Below, piece after piece: positions 55,825 through 64,000 of a stretch of DNA of 64,000 nucleotides. The translations under genes and the position numbers were made by a program. This DNA comes from Diplosphaera chodatii. Lineage: Eukaryota; Chlorophyta; Trebouxiophyceae; Prasiolales; Stichococcaceae. The DNA lies in assembly GCA_032358165.1 (NCBI GenBank), contig JAALGY010000037.1, positions 335,001 through 399,000 on the forward strand, in the 5' to 3' direction. The stretch's first letter is position 1. Each line of letters begins with the position of its first letter. The notes beneath the pieces were generated by a model. That model was not told the origin of the DNA. It saw only the letters and a list, made by a program, of their open reading frames with translations, and ran no database searches.

Positions 55825-58800
55825 ATGGGCCAGCGTGTCAAGTTCCACAGGGAGCTGATCGAGTTTGGTGCCCTGCCCATCGCCAAATGGCTGGGAGGGG
55901 ACGAAGGCCCGGCTGCCGTGCTGCACCTTCTGCACAGCCTCTTGGACTCGGCCGTGCAAAATGACCAACAACAATGTGAGGGTTCGCATGCAAGCGGTGC
56001 AGCCAGCATGGGATGCGTGCACTGCCTGAGCTTATTCAACACAGTAGGATGGCCACGAGATGTGCTTCCTGATGGTACAGATCTGGTTGACAGCCCGACT
56101 CTGACACGATGTCTGGACGTGTCGTCCGTCCACGTCTCGGTGCGCCAGCCCACCCACGGCAGTTACCGCACACAGTGGAGGAGCATGCCCATCTAGGGGA
56201 TGGCTATCATGCATATCGTGTGGGATATGCCCTGCAGGCCCTCGTAGATGTGTTGACATCAGTCCGACCGACTCAGGACCTGCAGCCAGTTGTCACACAG
56301 CTGGGACCAGGTGCAACTGGATCACTGCAAGTGTACAATCCACTTGTCCACCATTCAGTAGCACGACTTACGACTGTCAGCACTTGGGGACATCATACCA
56401 AATGTCATGATGCAGGCGCCGCCAACGCAGAGGCGGTCGACGCCCATGCAGTCGTGCTGTTCATGTTCGCACAAGTTTATGTGCGGCGGCACAATGCAGC
56501 ATCGCAGCAGCCAGCACTGGATGTGTGGCCTCCGCAGTCGGCCCCCGCAGAAGCCGCTCCGGCCGAGTCCGGCTCGCCCAGAGCCCGCACAAACCACACA
56601 GGTCGGTAAAAACATGGACCACGTGAAAACAGTGACCGCAGCATCAAGCTTGCACTTGCCGGACTTGGCTCTCAGAGCTGGCCAGTAGCAAACGCCACGT
56701 AGGTGCCCCGTGACCGACTCTCTACATGTCGTGTGCTGCGCAGCGCACTTCCTGCAGCAGCGCAGCAATGCGGTCGTGCGCAAGGAGCTGGCGGCGCACC
56801 TGGCGCAGCAGCACGCGCTGCTCGCCGGGTACCTGGAGTTCCTGCAGCGCTCCGCGCCGCAGCTGCTGGCGCTGTGCCTCTCGCGGCCGCCGCCGGCGGG
56901 CGAGGCGTCGCTGGAGGGGCTGCTCATATCGGCGGCGGAGGTGGACCGTGCGGGGCTGCTGCTGGCGCCGCTGCCGGGGGAGCGGGGCGAGGAGGGCGGC
57001 AGCCCCATGGACGCCACCCCCACCCCCTTCACAGGCACGCCACACATGCTGATTCAGAGTGACCAGCGCAGTCGAGCAGCACGTGTCCACCTTGCGAAAC
57101 ACCAGCAAGAACAGGCACCCTGCGCAGGTTGTGCCTGGGAGGCAGAAGCAACATTTCACTGCTAGACGATCGCAAACTGCTGTGCGAATCCCTCGGCTTG
57201 AGGCCAGAATGCATGTCTCTGTGCAGCGAACACCTGGCGGCTCAGCTCCGCAATGCCGATGTTCAGAGATCAGCCGCCAGAGGCGCAGGCGCCGCTTGCT
57301 GCAGTCGCCGAGTGGCTTGCGGCCAACCTTGTCGACGACTCGAGCTTGCCAGGTCCACCACCACATACACCACTCCAGCCGCAGGCCTCTGAAGCACATC
57401 ACTCAAATTCTTCTTATCACCTGAACATCCCTATCAAGGTCGCCACAACAGAGTGCTGAAAGCTGCAACTATTCACCTGCAGAGTCAATGGTCAGTAGCC
57501 CGACACACTCGGCAAGGAGTGCGGGCTCTATAGACAGCTTGCCACCCGCCGGCCAAATCGTGCAGGGTAAGCATTTTTGGCGCCGGGTTCTGGTGGATGG
57601 GGCATCTTGCATGCTGTCCAGTCGACTGGGCATGCGCTGCGAGCCAGATGTGGACAATACCCATGCCAGCATTCCTGACAAACACCGGAGATGATGTTGC
57701 GTGCAGGCGGCGTCGTGGATGTGCAGGGCGTGTGCAAGAGCACGGTGGTGCGCGGCGAGGATGGGTTTCCGAGCGGCACTCTGCGAGTGTCCGACTGCCA
57801 CGACACCGTGGTGTATGCGCTTGCGCCGCTGCAGTTTGCCTCCATCTTTGCGTGCTCAGACTGCACCATAGTGCTCGGCGCCGTTGGCCGCATGGTGCGT
57901 ACCTAGTGCCAAATCCACCATGTCACTGGAGAACCTGGTCTGCAACACCTTCATGTATGCTGCTGACTGGGTATGACTTTCAGGGTGGCATTGGCCAATG
58001 CTTTTCTCCTTGTCGCTAGGTGCGTATCGAGCGGTGCGAGGGAGTGCAGCTAATTGCGACGGCAGCACGCATCATCGTCAGCTCCTGTCACGACTGCATC
58101 CTGCACCTGGGCATCAATCGCGCCCCGTTGCTCATCGGCGACAATCGCTTTCTGCAGGTTGCGCCTTGTATACCCGCATCTGTGCACGTTGCATGTGGCG
58201 CATGGCTGCGACAACAGCCGTACAACACGTTCAGCATGCTTGAGCACCACAGGAACTTGTCCTCAAACAGTTCAGATGCTGCGCCAGATCCCACTTTGAA
58301 TGTGACGTACTGCTTGGCGCAGCTGGCGCCGTACAACACGCAGTATGAGCGATTAGCGGCGCACATGGAGGCGGCAGGCGTGTTCCCAGAGCCCAACCTG
58401 TGGGACTCGCCGGTCTCGCTGGCGCGTGAGCACGGCCGGGCGACACCCGACACCCCCACCTCTGCCGGAGGCAGCTCCAATGGCGGCAGGTGCACCCCTG
58501 TCCAGTGCATTCCTGCCGAGGGCTGGTGACCAAGACGTGCAGCCTCTGCGAAGTGGAGCTGCAGGACCTGGTCGACATAGCCTCGTTGCTGCGACTGCAG
58601 GGCAGCCGGGGGGAGCCCCACGGGCGGCGGCGGCGGCGGCGGGGGCGGCGGCACCCCGCAGTCGCCCGGCAGCCCTGCCAGCGGGTCCGGCTCGCCGCCG
58701 CCCGCCGCCGTCAGTTTGCTGCCGCCCGACAAGCTGCTGCCCTTCATGGTGCCCTTCCGCGGGGGGCTGGGGCCGCTGTGCGGCGGCGCCGCCACCGCAG

Positions 58801-59591
58801 CCAGCGGCAGGTGCACCTTGAGACTTGCTTCACAAGTGCATTGGTGGCCCTGCGGCCATCATCGGAAACTGCATGTCGCGCTTTGCCCCTCTTGCCCAGC
58901 TGCGCTTGCCACACGCACACCGTTGGAACAGTCCTTGTGCACACGGCTGCAGGTGGTCGGCGGACCTGGGCAGCCTGATGGGCATGGAGGGGGACACCCC
59001 CACCAGTGCGGGCGGCAGCCCGCACGCGGCGGCGCAGCCCGTGTTCCCGCTGCCGCCCGAGTACGAGGAGGCCAAGGAGCGCAAGGTCGCCTCCGTCGCC
59101 GACCTGCGCAACGCTGTGAAAACGGTGCGGCACACTGCCGCAGTACTGCATCCCATCATTGCAGCTTTTAAGGGCAGCAGCCATGGGCGCAAAGTGCACA
59201 TTGCAGTGTTCCACGTGCTGACCCGAGGCATGAGCATATGTGTTCCTGGCGGCTGTGAGATCTCAGTGCACACATTCGTGCTGATACCATCCCTTCACAT
59301 GCGCAGGCACAGCTGGATGATGAGCGCAAGCGGGAGCTGCATTCGGTCATCCAGGCCCACTTCAAGGAGTGGCTGCTCTCTTCCGGAAACATGCGCCAGG
59401 TGTGCACAGTCTGTTCCCGAGATTGTGGCCTCTCACTTGCAAGGGTCTATGTCGCTTGAAACCTACTCCACGGCAAACTCGCCGACAGCGGTTGCTGTGG
59501 TCTGCAGGTGTACGACCTAGCTAGGATGGAGCGAGACGACCCACAGCGAGAAGATGGGACGTCAGGCAGTAGCAACCCGCCGCCTTCTTGA
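55825..59591 (+). CDS. TBCCD1: TBCC domain-containing protein 1 (TBCCD1/ASQ2)
   Basis: The start MGQRVKFHRELIEFGALPI matches the family N-terminus. An exon at about 56416-56601 carries AEAVDAHAVVLFMFAQVYVRR, and one near 56751-57031 carries VVRKELAAHLAQQHALLAGY. The TBCC beta-helix is in exons 57707-57894 (VSDCHDTVVYALAPLQFASI, CTIVLGAVGRM), 58020-58157 (ERCEGVQLIATAARIIVSS, APLLIGDNRFLQ) and 58323-58489 (LAPYNTQYERLAAHM, EPNLWDSP). A Gly-rich exon 58601-58810 leads to KLLPFMVPFRGG. C-terminal exons 58953-59124, 59307-59399 and 59508-59591 give PLPPEYEEAKERKVASVADL, ERKRELHSVIQAHFKEWLL and VYDLARMERDDPQRE. TBCCD1 is linked to centrioles and centrosome-nucleus positioning; its Chlamydomonas relative ASQ2 controls flagellar number and centriole linkage. 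Exon joins before 57700 are incomplete. Confidence 0.9.
58621..58652 (+). repeat. GGC trinucleotide run coding a glycine stretch in TBCCD1
   Basis: Interrupted GGC repeats. In the TBCCD1 frame they code about ten Gly after SPT and before TPQSPGSPASGSGSPPP, a flexible linker. Slippage could make the length polymorphic. Confidence 0.85.
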
Positions 59592-59937
59592 GCATGATCA
59601 GAAAGACTCAGCAGTGGGGCCTGCAACCAAAGTGGCACAGCGGTGGCCTGGCTACTGCATGTCAGTTGCACGCCTCAGACGAGAGAAATTGGATATTAGA
59701 GTTGAGGATCTATCCAGAATTGCCTGATTGACTGTCTGAAGTGTAAGGTTCATCCGTTGACCGGGCATCCAACATCTATCTGATTCACATGCGCCAACAA
59801 CACTACTCACTGCACATGGCAACGCCAGGCTGGCATGTGTTCTTGGCAGTAAGAGTAACATTTGCTGGGACGAGCACCATTTGCAGTGTCTTTATTGCAT
59901 GCCCGGCACCATTCTCAGTACTACCCACTCCACATTG
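59592..59937. other. tandem intergenic interval
   Basis: Between the TBCCD1 stop and the proposed SirB1-protein start; should contain the TBCCD1 3' UTR and the next promoter. Nothing recognisable. Confidence 0.45.
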
Positions 59938-62348
59938 ATGTGCAATCGCCTCCTGACGCTGTCATTGAGCCACTTCACAGCGTGTGCATGTAGACGACCA
60001 CCGCAGTACTCTGTCCGGAACCGTGCGCCCTTTGCTGGCGTTAGGGCTGACTGTCCGCAGCATCGTAATCATCTACACAGGCGCAGCTCCCGGTTGCGCT
60101 GTGGAGCCGCCTCGAACAGCGGCGGCCAATCTGCGGGGTTGCCGCCGCCCCCGCCAGATCCTGATGCAGCTCCAGACGCGGTGGCGGAGTGGGCCCGGGC
60201 CATCTTCCTATCGGAGGTGGCACAGCCGGATGATCGGATCAACCTTGCGAAAGTCGGGCTGCTGATCTCGCTCGAGGAGGAGGCCGCTGCTCAGGCGCAT
60301 CGCGCGGCCAATGACCCGACCACCCTGTTGCCAGACCTGCTCATTCTACGCCGTCAACTGGCTAGGTACACTGAAGGTGCCTCTGTGCAGGCCCCACACT
60401 GCAGCAACTGCCATTATCAGCGACCTGAAGCTGCGTCGGCATGACTGCACGGCTGGCCCTGTGCTGCGCAGGGGTGTCGGCAGCCCCAGCACATGGGACT
60501 TAAACCGCTTCGAGCTGCTCGCTCAGGAGGTGCTGAGCTGCCTGCCGGGTGCTCGAAACGGGGCCAGCACAGCGGCCGAGCCGCTGCCGGACAGCAGGCC
60601 GCCCAGCAGCGTGCCCCCGGACAGCACGGCAGACGTCCAGGGGCAGGCGCAACTTCCCGAAGTGCGCAGGCCTCGAGCGCCAAAGGATGGCGCTGCCCCG
60701 GAACAGCAGTCAACAGCTGACACCAGAGGCAGCGGCAGCATATCCGGGGGCACTGGCCCCGCTTTCCCCTTCACCCTGGTTGCAACGCTGAATGCCGTGC
60801 TGTACCAGCGGCAGGGCTACAAGCGCATGGCCCGGCACGGCACCCCGCAGTGAGTGAAAGCTGGCAGTCAATCTATCATGCCTGTGCAACACCATGCACA
60901 GCCGGGGCTGGACACAGCGCAGCACCGCTTCATGTCGACCATTGCTGATCGTGCTGAGGCATGCGCAGGGCGTCGCAGCTGCACAATGTTATGGAGCACG
61001 GCCTGGGGTCGCCTGTCGTCATGGCAATGCTGTACATGGAGGTGGCGACGCGTGTGGGACTGCGTCTCGCGCCTGTGCTGCTGGATGGCGGTGTGGACTT
61101 TGCACACTTCGTGTGGAGCACATCCCGTACAGATTGCAGGCAGTGTTGAGTGCACTTGGGCCAGCGGTTTCAGACAGAGTTTCATCTGACGATAGCCACT
61201 GTTTTGCATTCCAGGCCGCTACTGCCTGCTGTACCCTGACGATGGGATGCCAGCTGGTCTGGCCGGGTCCAGTCTGCCTCCACGGCCGCAGCTGCTCATT
61301 GATGCCTATGACAAGGGCAACCTGCTTGGGGCAGCCGAGGTGGCGTCACTTCATAGCAGCTGAATAGCAGTTCTTGGCAGGTCCTGCACAAATCGACATG
61401 CACACATCAGCTGTTGTCCGACTGCGTTGGGAAGACAACCCCAGACGCCCTCGTGCAGGTGCAGGAGCTGTTTGAGCTGGGCGCGGGCAGCACGACAGCT
61501 TTCCAGCCAGCAACACCACGGCAGCTTGCGGCAGTGCTTCTTGCAGGTCTGCTGTTGCACTGCACTCGCTACAAGTTGGCACCACCCTCCTTAACCTCTT
61601 CATGCAGACCATGGCAGCACTTCATTCGAGTGCAGGCATCCCGAATGCTGGCAATTTCTATTTATGTGTGCCTCTGCAGGGCTGCGTGATGCGCACTGGG
61701 CGGAAGCGTGTGGCAGCCGCCCCGAGCCGGCTTTGCTCACGCCGCTGACGCCCGCCACGGCGCTGGCCCTGGACTCCAGCCGCCGGGGGGACACCGCCTC
61801 CAAGCGGCCCCGGCCACTGGCGCCGTACGCGTTGGGCCGGGCGCTTGCGGCCGCTGAGCGCCGCTGCGTCGTACTTCCCGATGACTGGTGCGTCTGCACG
61901 CTGGGTATGACTGCATGCACAGCTGCTTGTGGTGCGCCTTGCTGACTGACAAGCTGCATGCAGCTCCCCTGTGCCAGAGTCGCCGGGCGTTGCACACGCC
62001 ACGACCACAGGACGTGCGTCTGCGCAGGGAGGCACAGGTGCAGCTGGGGGTGCTGCAGCACCTGGCGGGCAATGCTGAGGAGGCGTGGCAGGAGCTGGGC
62101 CACGCCGCCGAGCGCACTCCTGAGGTGCAGACCTGATCGTGACAGCATTGCTTGCTGACGCAGTCTCGATCAGCAATTTGTATGCCCCAAGTTTGTTCAA
62201 CATCCTGTGACGATCCTCAGCTTTGGCACGCTGTTCACTCTGAGATATGATGCATGTGCTGCAGCATCTGCGCGGCAGCCCCCTGGAGGTGGATCTGGCG
62301 GTCCTGCTGGAGAAGGCCCGCCTCATGGTGCAGGCCGCCGCTTGGTGA
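59938..62348 (+). CDS. SirB1/transglutaminase-like domain protein with TPR-like C-terminus
   Basis: Exons at about 59938-60365, 60469-60850, 60980-61130, 61215-61340, then several small ones to 62348. A possible transit region (MCNRLLTLSLSHFTACACRR) precedes DAVAEWARAIFLSEVAQPDD. The SirB1 (UPF0162/transglutaminase-like) core reads LVATLNAVLYQRQGYKRMAR, LHNVMEHGLGSPVVMAMLYM and EVATRVGLRLAPVLLDGG, then RYCLLYPDDGMPAGLAG and QLLIDAYDKGNLLGAAEV. The C-terminal part has helical repeats (QVQLGVLQHLAGNAEEAW, then LAVLLEKARLMVQAAAW and TGA at 62346). Plant relatives are plastid-predicted TPR proteins of unknown function. Whether the transglutaminase-like fold is catalytic cannot be judged; I do not see a clear Cys-His-Asp triad. 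Confidence 0.75.
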
Positions 62349-62699
62349 CAGCTATCAGCATACCTTGCACCGCAATAGAGAACACTTGTATTGTTTGTGG
62401 AAGTCATCCTGATGTCGGGGCAGGGCGCTGCAGGCTGCTGTCAGGGCAACATATTCTCCATTTGATTCTACGAGAAGGCCACCGAGGGTCTACTGTTTAC
62501 ACTGTTGATGTTGTGCCTATGCTATTGCACTGATATGACGTGGCGCTAGAGTTGTCCTTACGAAGCAGTATAATACTATAAAGTACAGGTTTGCTGAAGT
62601 GCAGCACCAGGCACGTATGTCAGTAAGGTACACAGACTGAGCGCAATCGACCAATGCCTTGGGCTGCATCAAAATGGCCAAGCACGTCATCGGGGTAAG
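62349..62699. other. convergent intergenic interval
   Basis: A/T-richer stretch (about 62540-62600) between two 3' ends; probably 3' UTR. The minus-strand frame at 62517-62711 is unsupported as a gene. Confidence 0.4.
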
Positions 62700-63822
62700 A
62701 GTGCAGCACATCCCCGCAGCCCAGCACAGCTACTGCCCTCCAGGTGCACCTGGGGGCCCTGCAGCTACTGCCTCGCGCTTCACTGCCACCGGCTGGCTGT
62801 GCACGTGCAGCAGGTTGCCTGGTGTCAGCATGGCCTCCTGCGGCGGTGTGCCTGCAATTGCAATGACAAATGACACATATTCACATCGACCTGCTCTTTG
62901 CCTTGGCATGAGTTTGACAGTTGCTCCTGGTCCATATGACTGCCACGAATGTTGCACACCTGAAGAGGCGCGCCCTGCTGGCTGCTGCTGTGAAGGGCCT
63001 GCTGCGGCAGTGATGCGATGGCGCGCCCGCTTGTGCGCAAGCCTGAACCTGTCGAGGTAGAGCTTCTCCCGCTCATCCCGGTTGCGGCCATCGATGCCGG
63101 TGTATCGGCGGGCCAACCCCTTGACAGCCTTCTGCAGCGCCTGCAGATCACGGCCAACCGTACTGACTGACCATTGCCAGGCATGCAGCTTTGAGTTGAG
63201 CACATGGCTTGCACAGGCTGAGGTCACAGAACGCGTGTCACGATGAGGACGATGATCACACCTTGCTGCTGTCGCTGCCAACATTCGTGAGCTGCGCCCA
63301 CTTCAGCTGCGCCCAGCTGTAGGCCTCCACCAGGGCGATGATCTCCTGTGTGCATGCAGCCGCTGGAGGTCAAGGGTTTTGTGCAGCGATTGTAGAGCAT
63401 GTCTGCAATGATGTCAGTCTTGCGTGCAGGGTCTCGGTCAGCAGAGGCTACAGCATGCTGCCGGTGGACATACCGTCTCACGCTGCGACTGCAACTCCTT
63501 GGCCTCCTTGGCAGATAGGCTGCTGGCGGTGCGCCGTGGCTTCTTAGGCTGAGTTGCGCCATCCTCGTTTCCGGAACCCTCAGAGCCCGCACGGGTGCCC
63601 TGCGTGGTGGCAGGTGGCCTTAATGGACCAACGCCTGCATCTGCTGTTGTAAAGGATGCCGCACATCTGGCAGCAGTTGTGTCAGAGCGTTGCAACAACA
63701 TCGACATCGAACACCAGGCACCGTACCTGTGTAGAGGCTACCACAGGCTGCGGCCTGACCTGCGCTGGTACAGGAGGCTGCAGCCGCTGGTCCGGCTGAA
63801 TGGCCTGCGGTGGCAAGTGCCC

Positions 63823-63853
<31 letters not shown>

Positions 63854-64000
63854 GCTGCCTGCTGCCGCGCATGTGCTGCCTGCGTGCCATAGCCGAATGT
63901 AAAACATCAATAACACAAGCAAATGCTTCAGCATGAGCGGCTGTAGTAGCCGTTCGACGGTAACACATCATTTGGGAGGCCATGCCGTCACCTTGCATTG
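62700..64000 (-). CDS. partial Myb/SANT-like protein with polyglutamine tract
   Basis: Minus-strand exons run off the right edge, so the N-terminus is missing. N to C: QAAEQQQQQQQQQGHLPPQ and PDQRLQPPVPAQ (63860-63740), a basic linker QPKKPRRTASSLSAKEAKEL (63550-63480), and EIIALVEAYSWAQLKWAQLT (63345-63280). Next is VGRDLQALQKAVKGLARRYT with EREKLYLDRFRLAHKRARHR (63160-63010), then EAMLTPGNLLHVHSQPVAV (62840-62760). The middle segment resembles a divergent SANT/Myb helix pair with conserved Trp, suggesting a DNA- or chromatin-binding role. This is tentative, and the C-terminus is not fixed. Confidence 0.5.
63823..63851 (-). repeat. CTG/CAG microsatellite coding polyglutamine
   Basis: Nine uninterrupted CTG units on the plus strand. 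In the favoured minus-strand frame they code a Gln run after AAE and before GHLPPQ. The other two frames would give Ser or Ala runs. Confidence 0.9.

Noticed and set aside
1..64000. Many open frames of 60-200 codons on the strand opposite each gene
   Set aside because: They overlap well-supported exons in other frames, follow from GC-rich codon structure, and many begin with GTG or TTG.
1..64000. CRISPR arrays, tRNA/rRNA genes, transposons, viral insertions
   Set aside because: Looked for regular spaced repeats, cloverleaf-like segments, terminal repeats and reverse transcriptase/transposase motifs; none seen.

Overview
The window is nuclear DNA of a green alga (Chlorophyta). Genes are GC-rich and densely split by short introns (mostly 80-160 bases, GT-AG with some GC-AG). 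They encode plastid proteins (Psb28, a biotin carboxylase subunit of plastid acetyl-CoA carboxylase, a palmitate/Delta9-type acyl-lipid desaturase), mitochondrial proteins (NDUFA9, aconitase, uS17m), a peroxisomal protease ending in SKL, and ciliary/centriolar proteins (MKS1 B9 protein, TBCCD1). A photosynthetic alga that makes, or descends from, cells with flagella fits best. I saw no rRNA, tRNA, CRISPR array, transposon or organellar DNA.

Layout: 1-238 tail of an unknown gene; 999-3918 (-) plastid desaturase; 4358-5556 (+) BAP31-like ER protein; 6088-8560 (-) coiled-coil protein; 8651-10105 (+) pyrroline-5-carboxylate reductase; 10285-12594 (-) unknown helical protein; 12667-14070 (+) PSB28; 14289-16380 (-) TBC1D20-like Rab GAP; 16727-18905 (-) TRM5; 19552-22515 (+) N-acetylglutamate synthase; 22699-24072 (-) PCGF/DRIP-like RING-RAWUL protein; 24714-26011 (+) unknown acidic-tailed protein; 26170-28853 (-) DEG15; 29793-32827 (+) biotin carboxylase; 33304-35716 (-) NDUFA9; 36522-41750 (+) aconitase; 42360-44902 (-) RRP1; 45287-45964 (-) uS17m; 46805-54969 (-) the giant MKS1-Ig-EF gene; 55825-59591 (+) TBCCD1; 59938-62348 (+) SirB1-domain protein; 62700-64000 (-) partial Myb/SANT-like protein.

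The standout is 46805-54969. I can follow one reading frame through 32 exons whose phases all match. It gives a predicted 1,458-residue protein: a complete MKS1-type B9 protein, then one Ig-like domain, a linker with five TQT motifs spaced 11-13 residues apart (a pattern known for multivalent dynein light chain LC8 binding), seven more Ig-like domains and a C-terminal EF-hand region with one canonical calcium loop. I know of no such architecture. If a transcript confirms it, it would be a ciliary transition-zone protein merged with a titin/hemicentin-like Ig chain. It is divergently paired with TBCCD1, a centriole-linked gene.

Several other genes are divergent pairs with 0.4-0.9 kb between their starts (desaturase/BAP31-like, TRM5/NAGS, PCGF-like/unknown, NDUFA9/aconitase, MKS1-Ig/TBCCD1). 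Two of these pairs share an organelle theme. Exon coordinates were derived by hand from splice signals, reading-frame phase and family knowledge; no alignment or transcript data were available.
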